Assembly: GCA_902168185.1 (NCBI GenBank)
Contig: CABHOV010000076.1
Coordinates: forward strand, 62,001-126,000
DNA: 64,000 bases
Reading direction: 5' to 3'
Source: an uncultured Bacteroides sp.
GTDB taxonomy: Bacteria; Bacteroidota; Bacteroidia; Cytophagales; Cyclobacteriaceae
Shown here piece after piece: positions 7,596 through 15,815 of the stretch; the first letter of the stretch is position 1; each line of letters opens with the position of its first letter. Made by a program: the position numbers and the translations under genes. The notes under the pieces were generated by a model. The model was not told where the DNA came from and searched no databases. It was given only the letters and a program-made list of their open reading frames with translations.

Positions 7596-8891
7596 TTACA
7601 GTAACTCAGTCAGGGTTTTGGTTATTCCTCTACGCGAATACTCCTGAAAGCCCGTTGGGCGGGATGGAGCTTCTGTTTTACTCCAAGCTTCGAACGCATT
7701 TACCAAGTATGTTTTGATTGCAGATCTTTGCTCGCCATCGATCATTGCTCCAGCTCCTGTGCTTTTTAGCAGGCTTGCAGCATCGCCTTGCTCCGGACCG
7801 ACACCAAGTATAGAAAGTCCTGTTGCCAGGTATTCAAATAGTTTTCCGGGAAGAAATCCTTCTCCGTCTTTGTATCCTGTTAGTACCAGCAAGAATATAG
7901 CTGCTTCGCCATATAGCTTCATCAGTTGTTTATGCGGAATGGTGGATGTAAATGTAGTGATCGCGTTCAGCGCATTGTCTTTTACCACAAACGATCTGAA
8001 ATCAGGATGTACTTCTCCCACGAAATCGATTTGTACAACAGCTTTAAATGCGTCGTGTTCACTTAGCAATTCTTTTACCGCCAGCATGAAGGGACGTGGA
8101 TCACACTTTTCATTTACTATACCAGCATGTCTGATTATGAACCTTGAATTTTTCTGAACGACCAGGTTCTTAAAATCATCTTCATCAAAACCGTTGGTAA
8201 GCAACCGTACATTTCTGCCAGAAAGTTTTTCAAACTTACGCACATAGAACGGTGTAATAGTAATGACTTCATCAGCCGTTTTCATAACCTGCGCCTCAAG
8301 CTTACGATGAAGCTTGCGCGCGATTCCTCCTACCATCAGACTATCAAGCAATCCCCAGTCGCTCCACGGATCACGAAAATCTGCAAACCATTTTAACGCA
8401 GGATTTTTCTTCTTGAGTCTCAGTCCTATCAGATGTATACTGTGTGGTGGCCCGGTCGTGATAATCGTATGAATATTATTATCATGAATATACTTTTGAA
8501 GAAATTTAACCGAAGGCTTTACCCAAAACACACGCGGGTCCGGAATGAAAAAGTTTCCTCGAATCCACGTACTTACATTTTGAAAGAGTGATTTCTTCTT
8601 GCCGGATACGAGGTCCGTTGGCTTAGCCGATTTTTTGCTTCCCAGTAAACCTGATAATTTAAAAAACGCTTCGTAGGGTTCCCATATCGGAAAGTGAATT
8701 ACTTCAGCTTCTGCAGGTACATCTTTCAACAGTGATTCATCACGAATAGCAAATGCAGGATTCTCCGGAGTAAATACATAAGGTTTCCATCCGAATGAGG
8801 GCAGATATTTTACAAATTTTAACCAGCGCTGTACACCACTGCCTCCACTCGGGGGCCAGTAATACGTTATGATCAATACTTTTTTTTCCAT
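7596..8891 (-). CDS. Glycosyltransferase, GT4-like
   Basis: A 431-residue GT-B fold glycosyltransferase. The N-terminus MEKKVLIITYYWPPSGGSGVQRW is typical of Bacteroidota GT4 enzymes, with a GGSGVQR acceptor-side loop. The C-terminal donor domain has RHAGIVNEKCDPRPF and the EGFLPGKLFEYLATG motif, in which the Glu before the FEY segment contacts the nucleotide sugar. The likely role is surface polysaccharide or glycolipid assembly at the inner membrane. It follows miaA by 51 bases on the same strand. Sugar donor and acceptor cannot be told. Confidence 0.88.
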   Translation of the reverse strand: MEKKVLIITYYWPPSGGSGVQRWLKFVKYLPSFGWKPYVFTPENPAFAIRDESLLKDVPAEAEVIHFPIWEPYEAFFKLSGLLGSKKSAKPTDLVSGKKKSLFQNVSTWIRGNFFIPDPRVFWVKPSVKFLQKYIHDNNIHTIITTGPPHSIHLIGLRLKKKNPALKWFADFRDPWSDWGLLDSLMVGGIARKLHRKLEAQVMKTADEVITITPFYVRKFEKLSGRNVRLLTNGFDEDDFKNLVVQKNSRFIIRHAGIVNEKCDPRPFMLAVKELLSEHDAFKAVVQIDFVGEVHPDFRSFVVKDNALNAITTFTSTIPHKQLMKLYGEAAIFLLVLTGYKDGEGFLPGKLFEYLATGLSILGVGPEQGDAASLLKSTGAGAMIDGEQRSAIKTYLVNAFEAWSKTEAPSRPTGFQEYSRRGITKTLTELL

Positions 8892-8942
8892 CTAGAAAGT
8901 TCAGCCTTTCATTTATATATACCGGTTATATACCAAGCATGA

Positions 8943-9836
8943 CTATACAATCAAATTTAGTATAGCGTTTATATCCTGTGGATTCATCCAAATCGTTTCT
9001 TCATCCTTTTTAAACCAGGTAAGTTGTCGCTTTGCATACCTTCGCGAATTTCTTTTCAATAAACGAATAGCTTCCTCGCGATCATACTTCCCATCTATAT
9101 AGTCAAAGATCTCCTGGTAGCCAACGGTTTGCAATGCATTGTGGTGTTTGTATATATATAGTTCCCTGGCCTCTTCGAATAATCCATCAGCAATCATCTT
9201 GTCCATACGATCATCGATTCTGCGATAAAGCTCCTCACGCGGCAATTCTAACCCGATCTTTACTACCTGGAAAGCATGCTGCAATTTGTTTTGCTTCCGA
9301 TAGCTTGCGATGGAATTTCCGGTACCAATCTTTACCTCCAGCGCACGCATCAGGCGATGTGGATTTTGCTGATCAACCGTTGCATAATGTTCTGGATCAA
9401 GCTGCTGCATCTGCTCTTGCAACCATGTGATTCCAAACTTCTCAAAATTTCCGGTGAGTTTCTCACGAATTTCTTCCGGCACATCCGGTATATCATCAAA
9501 TCCTTCGAGCACTGCTTTCACATAAAGGCCTGAACCTCCGCAGAGCACAAGGTGCTGGTGCTTTTCAAAAAGATTATGAATTAAAACCAGAGCCTCTCTT
9601 CCATAAGAAGCAGCATCGTATTCCTGTTGTATGGAATGGCTGTTGATAAAATGGTGCGGCACCGTATTCAATTCCACTGCATCGGGCTTCGCTGTACCGA
9701 TGGTTAACTCCTTGAATATCTGACGCGAGTCTGCTGAAATTACTTCCGTTTGAAAATGCTTCGCCACCTGAATAGCAACAGACGTCTTCCCCACGGCAGT
9801 AGGCCCTACAATAACAATGAGTTTGTGATCCTTCAT
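8943..9836 (-). CDS. miaA: tRNA dimethylallyltransferase MiaA
   Basis: A 297-residue enzyme that adds an isopentenyl group to A37 of tRNAs reading UNN codons. Diagnostic motifs are the P-loop GPTAVGKTSVA (residues 10-20), SADSRQIFKELTIGTAKP (catalytic Asp and Ser/Arg), GGSGLYVKAVLEG and QNPHRLMRALEV. The C-terminus carries RNSRRYAKRQLTWFKKD, the tRNA-binding end. Length is normal. It is transcribed away from a long palindromic repeat that fills the gap to the gene at 10143. Confidence 0.97.
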   Translation of the reverse strand: MKDHKLIVIVGPTAVGKTSVAIQVAKHFQTEVISADSRQIFKELTIGTAKPDAVELNTVPHHFINSHSIQQEYDAASYGREALVLIHNLFEKHQHLVLCGGSGLYVKAVLEGFDDIPDVPEEIREKLTGNFEKFGITWLQEQMQQLDPEHYATVDQQNPHRLMRALEVKIGTGNSIASYRKQNKLQHAFQVVKIGLELPREELYRRIDDRMDKMIADGLFEEARELYIYKHHNALQTVGYQEIFDYIDGKYDREEAIRLLKRNSRRYAKRQLTWFKKDEETIWMNPQDINAILNLIV

Positions 9837-9854
9837 GGTTCAGCGTGCAAGTAA

Positions 9855-10108
9855 ATGGAAAAGTTGGGAAGTAGGAAAGTTGGGAGGACAGAAAGACGAA
9901 GTGGAAAAGTCCGGGAGACGGAAAGCCCGGAAGTCGGAAAGTCAGGAAGTCGGGGAAGTCTGAAAGTAAAGCGTTAGATCCTCTAAAAAACTTTCCGTCT
10001 TTTCGGACTTTCAGTCTTCCGGTCTTTTCTGTCTTTTTCGTCTTCCGGACTTTCCGACTTTTCCGTCTTCCCGTCTTCCACACTTCCCCCACTTCCGTCT
10101 TCCCGACC
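9855..10108. repeat. Purine-arm/pyrimidine-arm palindromic repeat, copy 1
   Basis: The + strand runs through about 110 bases of purine-rich units (variants of GGAAAGTC, GGAAGTCG and GAAGACGG, 9857-9968), a centre, then about 118 bases of pyrimidine-rich units (variants of GACTTTCC, GTCTTCCG and CTTTTCCG, 9989-10106). The centre holds its own small stem TTAGA-TCC-TCTAA (9974-9986). Each arm is a degenerate tandem array of 8-9-base units and the arms are roughly complementary. It fills the 306-bp gap between the divergent genes miaA and 10143. It shares the 15-mer GTCTTCCGGTCTTTT (10014-10028) with copy 2 in opposite orientation. An open frame runs through it, but the predicted protein is only Lys/Arg/Ser-Val repeat. 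Confidence 0.8.
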
Positions 10109-10142
10109 TATTGTTTATCTTGCACGCAGAATACAACCACTT

Positions 10143-10421
10143 ATGATCAAGTATACAACTCAATTCCTGTTAAAGCTCGAGGAGATGATTGCGGAATCGG
10201 ATTATACCCTTCGTTACGAGAAGGGCAATTTTAAATCCGGGTATTGTGTGTTGAAGGATCAAAAAATCATGATCGTAAATAAGTTTTTTACTACGGAAGG
10301 AAAAATCAACGCTTTGCTGGATATAGTAAAAGGAATCACGCTGGAAAATGTCAAGTTTTCTGAGAAAAGTCAGAAGCTTTATGATGAACTCACCCAACCT
10401 CAACAACAAACTCCAGCTTGA
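10143..10421 (+). CDS. Conserved small protein, function unknown
   Basis: A 92-residue soluble protein (MIKYTTQFLLKLEEMIAESD at the N-terminus, then RYEKGNFKSGYCVLKDQKIMIVNKFF). The pattern of an N-terminal helix followed by an antiparallel hairpin and a C-terminal helix looks like the small conserved proteins that precede MBL-fold hydrolase genes in Bacteroidota. Its stop codon overlaps the TTG start of the next gene (TTGA), so the two are translationally coupled. No function is recognised. Confidence 0.75.
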   Translation: MIKYTTQFLLKLEEMIAESDYTLRYEKGNFKSGYCVLKDQKIMIVNKFFTTEGKINALLDIVKGITLENVKFSEKSQKLYDELTQPQQQTPA

Positions 10422-11179
10422 AAGTAACATTTCTCGGTACCGGTACTTCACAAGGTGTTCCTGTGATCGGCTGCACATGCGAAGTCTGCAGCTCGCTTGA
10501 CTTTCGTGACAAGCGTCTTCGTACTGCTATACATATACAAATTCAGAATCAAAGCTGGGTTGTTGATACCGGACCGGATTTCCGTCAGCAGATGCTGCGC
10601 GAATATATACAGCGTCTCGATGCCGTAATCTTTACGCATGCACACCGCGACCATACGGCAGGGCTAGACGATGTTCGTGCCTATAACTTTCTTCAGCAAA
10701 TGGACATGCCTATATATGGCACGCAGCCTACGCTGGATCAGTTAAAAGTAGAGTATGCCTACGCTTTCGAAAAGAATGCTCCGTTAGGACTTCCCCGTCT
10801 CGATCTTCGTATTATTGACGATAAACCTTTTTCTATTCAAGGCATCGAAATTATACCCCTGCCTGTAATGCATTTACGCATGCCGGTATATGGATATCGT
10901 TTTGGTAATTTCAGCTATATCACGGATGCTAATTTTATTCCGGATGAAACGCTTGAGCGATTGAAAGGCACGGAAGTACTGGTGTTGAATGCGCTTCAGC
11001 ATGAACGCCATGTGTCTCATTTTAATCTCACTGAAGCGTTGGCCATGGCAGAGAAGATCAATCCTAAAAAAACGTATCTGCTACACATGAGTCACAAGCT
11101 GGGACTACATGCCGCGATTGAAAAAGAATTACCTGCCAATGTCCGTTTGGCTTACGATGGACTGCAATTGGACTTGTGA
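10418..11179 (+). CDS. MBL-fold metallo-hydrolase, PhnP-like
   Basis: A 253-residue metallo-beta-lactamase-fold hydrolase. It begins MKVTFLGTGTSQGVPVIGC, the standard N-terminus of the PhnP-like phosphodiesterase group, and carries the metal motif FTHAHRDHTAGLDD, a later His in PLPVMHLRMPVYGYRFG, and HMSHKLGLH near the end. Two metals are expected in the site; substrates are likely cyclic or diester phosphates, but this is inferred from the group. The start codon is TTG at 10418, fixed by the conserved N-terminus and by overlap with the previous stop. Confidence 0.9.
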   Translation: MKVTFLGTGTSQGVPVIGCTCEVCSSLDFRDKRLRTAIHIQIQNQSWVVDTGPDFRQQMLREYIQRLDAVIFTHAHRDHTAGLDDVRAYNFLQQMDMPIYGTQPTLDQLKVEYAYAFEKNAPLGLPRLDLRIIDDKPFSIQGIEIIPLPVMHLRMPVYGYRFGNFSYITDANFIPDETLERLKGTEVLVLNALQHERHVSHFNLTEALAMAEKINPKKTYLLHMSHKLGLHAAIEKELPANVRLAYDGLQLDL

Positions 11180-11209
11180 AAAACGAAGCATAAAAATGAT
11201 TTCTGAACT

Positions 11210-12766
11210 GTGCATAACAACTACTATTTTCTTCGTCAGCTCAGTAAATCGTTAGAGAAATCTTTAACCGGTACAGTTATATCAGAATGCTTCAGTCAGA
11301 ATAAAGATGAGTTAATCATCCGGTTCGAAACGCATACTGAGCCCTTCCTTATTAAAGCAAGCCTGGAGCCTGCATTCTCGTGTCTTTCATTCCCGGATAA
11401 CTTTAGTCGTGCACGCAAAAACAGTGTTGATCTTTTTGAGAAGATGATTGGATCGCGCGTATCCGGCATCCGGCAATTTAACAACGAACGGAGCTTTGCT
11501 ATACTTCTTACAGACGACCTGACGTTGCTTTTCAAAATGCATGGCAACCGTTCAAACATTATACTCTTCGAAAAAGATATTCCGATAACACTCTTCCGAA
11601 ATAATATACCTGCCGATGTAAATCTTCAACTCGATTCACTTGACCGCACCATCGACTGGAGTTATGAGAGCTTTCTACAGCATCGCGCTAAATTACCTTC
11701 GCTATATTTCACCTTTGGTAAAATTGTATGGAAGTATCTCGATGATCGAAATTTTGAGATGCTTTCACCTGAGCAGCAATGGAACGAGATCCAAAACATA
11801 AAGCGTCTGCTAGAAGATCCGGTATACTATATTACTCAAACCGACACAACACTCGCGCTTTCTTTGCTTGCCTATGGAAAAACGATAAAGGAATTCAATG
11901 ATCCCGCGAAAGCGGTTAATGACTTCTTTTATACCTATACGCAGCACGCTGCATTCTTTCGCGAGAAGGCTTCTGCTATATCTTCCATCCGGCATAAACT
12001 GCAAGGCAGCGAAAGTTACTACCAGAAAACATTCGAAAAGCTGGCAGAGGTTGAAGGAGACAACCACTACAAGGTGTGGGCTGACCTGATCATGGCGCAT
12101 ATGCACACGATCAAAATGGGAACAGAAAAAGTTACGCTGCCGGATTTCTATCATGAAAATAATCCTATAGAGATCAAGCTCAAGAAAGATATATCGCCTC
12201 AAAAGAACGCTGAAAACTTTTATCGGAAAGCCAAGAATCAACACATCGAGATTGAGCGGCTACAGCAAGCATTGGAAGGAAAAGAAAAAGAGATCGAAAA
12301 CCTTAAGCAACAGCTGCAGGAAATTGAAACGATCGAAGAATTAAAGTCGCTACGCAAAACAATTTCTGCTACAGGATTTACAAACGAAAAAGAAAAGCAA
12401 ACAGCTCCGTTACCTTTCCACGAATTTGATTACAACGGTTTCAGAATCTGGGTTGGCAGAAATGCTCAGGCCAATGATATACTTACTTTCAAATATGGAT
12501 TTAAAGAAGATCTCTGGCTTCATGCGAAAGATGTACCGGGCTCTCATGTTTTAATCAAATATCAATCCGGCAAGAATTTTCCAAAAGATGTAATTGAGCG
12601 CGCTGCACAACTCGCTGCCTATAATTCCAAACGAAAAACCGAGACGCTTTGCCCGGTAGTAGTGACTCCGAAAAAATTCGTGCGCAAGCGAAAAGGCGAT
12701 CCCGCGGGTGCCGTTGTTGTGGAGCGGGAAGAGGTAATTATGGTTGAGCCGTTAAAGGAAGTATAA
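11210..12766 (+). CDS. NFACT family protein, RqcH-like
   Basis: A 518-residue protein of the NFACT/Rqc2 family, which binds stalled large ribosomal subunits and recruits tRNA-Ala for tailing of stuck peptides. The N-terminal NFACT-N domain starts HNNYYFLRQLSKSLEKSLTG and contains FKMHGNRSNIILFE. A coiled coil covers about residues 335-385 (HIEIERLQQALEGKEKEIENL). The NFACT-R (DUF814) domain follows with GFKEDLWLHAKDVPGSHVLIK and the basic KKFVRKRKGDPAGAV loop. The start is GTG at 11210, set by the conserved MHNNYYF N-terminus. It is a little shorter than Firmicutes RqcH. Confidence 0.9.
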   Translation: MHNNYYFLRQLSKSLEKSLTGTVISECFSQNKDELIIRFETHTEPFLIKASLEPAFSCLSFPDNFSRARKNSVDLFEKMIGSRVSGIRQFNNERSFAILLTDDLTLLFKMHGNRSNIILFEKDIPITLFRNNIPADVNLQLDSLDRTIDWSYESFLQHRAKLPSLYFTFGKIVWKYLDDRNFEMLSPEQQWNEIQNIKRLLEDPVYYITQTDTTLALSLLAYGKTIKEFNDPAKAVNDFFYTYTQHAAFFREKASAISSIRHKLQGSESYYQKTFEKLAEVEGDNHYKVWADLIMAHMHTIKMGTEKVTLPDFYHENNPIEIKLKKDISPQKNAENFYRKAKNQHIEIERLQQALEGKEKEIENLKQQLQEIETIEELKSLRKTISATGFTNEKEKQTAPLPFHEFDYNGFRIWVGRNAQANDILTFKYGFKEDLWLHAKDVPGSHVLIKYQSGKNFPKDVIERAAQLAAYNSKRKTETLCPVVVTPKKFVRKRKGDPAGAVVVEREEVIMVEPLKEV

Positions 12767-12790
12767 ATACTTCTTTTATAGAGTATATAT

Positions 12791-13420
12791 TTACTCTAAT
12801 CCACGCACAACCAATCGAAGTTCATTCAGCATCATGGCGGTTGCGCCCCACACAATCTCTCCTTCTATATCAAAGTATGGAGCCATCATTTTATATTGAC
12901 CGGCAGCTATAATCTCTTTTTTAAGAATAGCTTCTTCCAATAACAAATCAAATAAATTACAAGATAGTATTCGCGCTACTTCGCGTGTATCAGGCGTAAA
13001 TGAAGGAGCTTCTATAACACCCACCACAGGCGTCACCAGGAAATTACTCGGTATCACAAAGAAATTCGTAAGCCTGCCGAGAACCTCGACCTTACTCCCA
13101 TCTATACCGATCTCCTCTTCACCTTCGCGCAAAGCTGTTTGAATCGGATCTTCACCTGCTTCAGCTTTTCCTCCGGGCAAACTGATTTGTCCGCTGTGGG
13201 CTCCTAAATATTCAGGACGTTTTATCAATGGAAATTTTACAATTCCATCCTGCTCATATAACAATATTAAAACGCTTCCCGGTTTAGGAGGAAGCTTATG
13301 TTCAAAATTAGGTATAGTCATTCCAACAGGCACAGCGCGCATAGGTTCATGCGCTGTAGCTCCCGGCAGCTCCTGCAGTAACCTTTCAGAAAGTTTTTGC
13401 TTTAGCTCTTCAAAAGACAT
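12791..13420 (-). CDS. Nudix hydrolase, CoA pyrophosphatase type
   Basis: A 209-residue Nudix enzyme. The Nudix box is complete: GGKAEAGEDPIQTALREGEEEIG, with the REGEEE metal-binding core. The preceding SGQISLPGGKAE fits the NudL/CoA pyrophosphatase group (the UPF0035-type LLxxRxxxL...HxGQIxFPGG pattern), which splits CoA into 3',5'-ADP and phosphopantetheine. The final part (MMAPYFDIEGEIVWGATAMMLNEL) also matches that group. It starts 2 bases after the TPR lipoprotein gene ends, so the two are co-transcribed. Confidence 0.9.
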   Translation of the reverse strand: MSFEELKQKLSERLLQELPGATAHEPMRAVPVGMTIPNFEHKLPPKPGSVLILLYEQDGIVKFPLIKRPEYLGAHSGQISLPGGKAEAGEDPIQTALREGEEEIGIDGSKVEVLGRLTNFFVIPSNFLVTPVVGVIEAPSFTPDTREVARILSCNLFDLLLEEAILKKEIIAAGQYKMMAPYFDIEGEIVWGATAMMLNELRLVVRGLE

Positions 13421-13422
13421 AT

Positions 13423-14445
13423 TTACTTACAAGGTTTCATACTCGTACTACCCTCTTCATGATTCTCCACTGACTTCTTGTACGCCTTACATGCATTCTC
13501 AACATCCTTTGTTTGTAAATATGCCTCCGACAGGTATATATATACTTTATCGATAAAAGGGTCCATCGCCTCAGCTTGCTTCAACACGCGAACAGCATCG
13601 TCATACTGTTTTGTCATCAGGTAATAAATTCCCTTGTTGCGATACGCCCATCCATTATAGGGATCCTGAGTGATGCTCTGATCGATGTCGTTCCGTGCTT
13701 TTTCAAGCTCGTTGGTCATGAGGTAAATATATCCGCGATTATTCAAAAAGAAAGGATCATTCGGCTGGATTGCCAATGCTTTCGATAACCAAACCTGTGC
13801 TTCACTATAATTTTTCTTTTCCACTTCAATCATCGCCAGTGCATTCAGAGCATTTGCCTGTGCTGGATTTACTTTCAACGCACGTTTCAATTCAGATGCT
13901 GCTAGATCAAAGTCCTTCTTATAAAAATGCAACGTACCGATATTTACCACGATCTCCGAATTCTGCGGTTCAATGGTTTGTGCTTTATTGAATGCAGCCA
14001 GCGCTTCATCATACTTTCTGAGCTTAGTATATACAAGGCCTTGTGTGAAGTAAACAATCGAGGTATCAGGCTTGTTCCGCATGACTCGTTCAAGATCCTG
14101 TAAGGCACTATAATATTCCTTTAGTTCATAATTTGCATTCGCACGATTTAACAAGGCATCTATATAGGTGGGCCTGCAAGTCAGCGCGCGATTATATTGT
14201 TCAACCGCCTCGGTATATTTCTTCTGCGTAAAGTAAATTGTGCCCAGGTTATTCAGTGCATCAGCAAAGCATGAATCGAGGCGAAGCGCTTCTTTAAAAA
14301 AACGTTCAGCACCATCTGCATTACGAAGGGCAACCTGTTCATTTCCCTGCAACAGATATCGCTGCAGCCGTGTCTCCTTCGTGTCGCTGCACGCCACTGC
14401 CATTCCCAAAAACAATATCGAATAAAGTATCTTTCTCATGCGCAC
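13423..14445 (-). CDS. TPR-repeat lipoprotein
   Basis: A 340-residue envelope protein with a lipoprotein signal peptide (lipobox GMAVAC, Cys at about residue 19; an alternative start two codons in is possible). The mature part is about eight tetratricopeptide repeats, recognisable from units such as ADALNNLGTIYFTQKKYTEAVEQYNRAL, spanning residues 30-325. TPR lipoproteins act as protein-protein adaptors; no partner is evident. First gene of a pair with the Nudix hydrolase. About 255 bases without a gene separate it from the his leader peptide on the other strand. Confidence 0.88.
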   Translation of the reverse strand: MRMRKILYSILFLGMAVACSDTKETRLQRYLLQGNEQVALRNADGAERFFKEALRLDSCFADALNNLGTIYFTQKKYTEAVEQYNRALTCRPTYIDALLNRANANYELKEYYSALQDLERVMRNKPDTSIVYFTQGLVYTKLRKYDEALAAFNKAQTIEPQNSEIVVNIGTLHFYKKDFDLAASELKRALKVNPAQANALNALAMIEVEKKNYSEAQVWLSKALAIQPNDPFFLNNRGYIYLMTNELEKARNDIDQSITQDPYNGWAYRNKGIYYLMTKQYDDAVRVLKQAEAMDPFIDKVYIYLSEAYLQTKDVENACKAYKKSVENHEEGSTSMKPCK

Positions 14446-14700
14446 ATGTTCAATTTCACACCAATGATAATGCTATTTATGTAATTCATTCTCAAAATTA
14501 CAAACATCAAACAGCCTCTTTGGTTCATGTGTTTGAAAGTACAGACGGATATAAATTGCTGCTTGCCGAACGCTGGTTAGCCCTTGTAATCGTGAGCGGT
14601 ATAGCATCTTCAGGATATTTTTTGAAATCATTTTCTTTTTTAAGTGCTATAGATTTTGACTTTTCATAACTATTTAATTTATTCGCATCGCTTTAGAATA

Positions 14701-14775
14701 ATGAACAACAACATCACATCAGGCTTACACCACCACCATCATGGAAATGACACGATGCGTGGCACCGCCTTTTAG
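14701..14775 (+). CDS. hisL: Histidine operon leader peptide
   Basis: A 24-residue open frame that begins ATG at 14701 and ends TAG at 14773. Its peptide, MNNNITSGLHHHHHGNDTMR followed by GTAF, contains five consecutive His residues (codons CAC CAC CAC CAT CAT, 14728-14742). It lies 135 bases upstream of hisG and 25 bases before a strong terminator hairpin. A run of His codons in a short leader just before a his operon terminator is the hallmark of ribosome-mediated attenuation. It is too short for routine gene calling. Confidence 0.92.
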   Translation: MNNNITSGLHHHHHGNDTMRGTAF

Positions 14776-14832
14776 TGATTTTTGAATAAGAAAATTTACG
14801 GGCTTGTCACGATGTGGCAAGCCCTTTTTGTT
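14733..14832 (+). promoter_or_regulatory. His operon transcription attenuator
   Basis: Mutually exclusive pairings can be drawn. Region 1, within the His codons (CCACCAT, 14733-14739), pairs with region 2 (ATGCGTGG, 14755-14762) with one bulged base. Region 2 extended (GTGGCACCGCC, 14759-14769) can instead pair with the left arm of the terminator (GGGCTTGTCAC, 14800-14810): six pairs including a G-U, a small internal loop, then three more. The left arm otherwise pairs with GTGGCAAGCCC (14814-14824) to terminate. A ribosome stalled at the His codons would mask region 1 and free region 2 to prevent termination. The pairings were made by eye; the logic follows the enteric his attenuator. Confidence 0.82.
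14800..14832 (+). terminator. Attenuator terminator hairpin
   Basis: An 11-bp stem, GGGCTTGTCAC-GAT-GTGGCAAGCCC, with one T-G pair, a 3-base loop and a TTTTTGTTT tail: a strong intrinsic terminator 78 bases upstream of hisG. Confidence 0.93.
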
Positions 14833-14909
14833 TACTGACATTTTCAGTTGAACACACTTCACACAAAAACAAAACACTGTGCGCAAAGCCTACAGTAAAA
14901 ATTATAACT

Positions 14910-15770
14910 ATGAGCAACTTGTTACGAATCGCCATTCAAAAATCAGGACGCCTGCAGGAAGGCTCCCTGGATCTACTCAAAGAGAGCGGACTATCCTTTA
15001 GCAACGGCAAGGATCAGCTCAAAACACAAGCACGAAATTTCCCTGTTGAAGTTTTATTTCTGCGCGATGATGATATACCTCAGTATGTAGAAGATAAAGT
15101 AGCAGATGTAGGCATCGTGGGTGAAAATGTTTTCTTTGAGAAACAAAAGAAGAATGAACTCGTAAAGCGTCTCGATTTTGCAAAGTGTCGCTTATCCATG
15201 GCCGTGCCACGCTCAGAAAATTATACCGATGTCCAATGGCTTAACGGAAAAAATATAGCCACCTCCTACCCTAACATCGTAAAAGACTTTCTTCAAAAAA
15301 ATAACATCAAGGCTGGCATTCATGAAATCAGCGGCTCTGTTGAGATTGCACCCGGTATAGGACTTGCAGATGCTATATGTGACCTGGTAAGCACCGGCAG
15401 TACATTGCTCAGCAACGGACTTAAAGAAGTAGAAGTGGTGATGCAATCTGAAGCGGTAATTATTGCAAGCCCCGACCTGGACATTGAGAAACAGAAAATT
15501 CTCGACAAACTTCTCTTTAGAATTGAAGCGGTTCGCAAAGCGAAAAATACAAAGTATATATTGATGAATTGCCCGAATGAATCCATCGAGAAAATAACCA
15601 CGGTTATACCGGGTATGAAAAGCCCTACCATTATACCGTTGGCACGTGCAGGCTGGAGTTCATTACATTCTGTTGTGGATGAAAATGATTTCTGGGAACG
15701 TATCGATCAACTGCGCGAGTTTGGTGCTGAAGGAATTCTGGTCGTACCGATTGAAAAAATGATTGTATAA
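14910..15770 (+). CDS. hisG: ATP phosphoribosyltransferase, long form
   Basis: A 286-residue enzyme for the first step of histidine synthesis (ATP + PRPP to phosphoribosyl-ATP). The start at 14910 (MSNLLRIAIQKSGRL) is the family N-terminus; the frame is open further upstream but that part overlaps the attenuator. Present are the PRPP-binding segment DAICDLVSTGSTLLSNGL and the C-terminal ACT-like regulatory domain (about residues 212-286, ending GAEGILVVPIEKMIV). This makes it the long, self-contained HisG that needs no HisZ. The C-terminal domain is the known site of histidine feedback inhibition. Confidence 0.97.
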   Translation: MSNLLRIAIQKSGRLQEGSLDLLKESGLSFSNGKDQLKTQARNFPVEVLFLRDDDIPQYVEDKVADVGIVGENVFFEKQKKNELVKRLDFAKCRLSMAVPRSENYTDVQWLNGKNIATSYPNIVKDFLQKNNIKAGIHEISGSVEIAPGIGLADAICDLVSTGSTLLSNGLKEVEVVMQSEAVIIASPDLDIEKQKILDKLLFRIEAVRKAKNTKYILMNCPNESIEKITTVIPGMKSPTIIPLARAGWSSLHSVVDENDFWERIDQLREFGAEGILVVPIEKMIV

Positions 15771-15815
15771 GGAGTGATCGTATATAGATCCCATCATCTC
15801 TAATCAAAATACAGT

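Noticed and set aside
7714-8157. A 147-codon open frame antisense to the glycosyltransferase
   Set aside because: Composition is that of an antisense frame (Ser/Pro/Cys-rich) and the glycosyltransferase frame is clearly the coding one.
9574-10092. A 172-codon open frame on the minus strand through the palindromic repeat
   Set aside because: Its product is low-complexity Lys/Arg/Ser-Val repeat from the purine units, it overlaps miaA in another frame, and it has no credible start context.
12780-12797. Small inverted repeat GAGTA...TACTC between the NFACT and Nudix genes
   Set aside because: Only five or six pairs with an AT-rich centre; too weak for a terminator call in a TATA-rich sequence.
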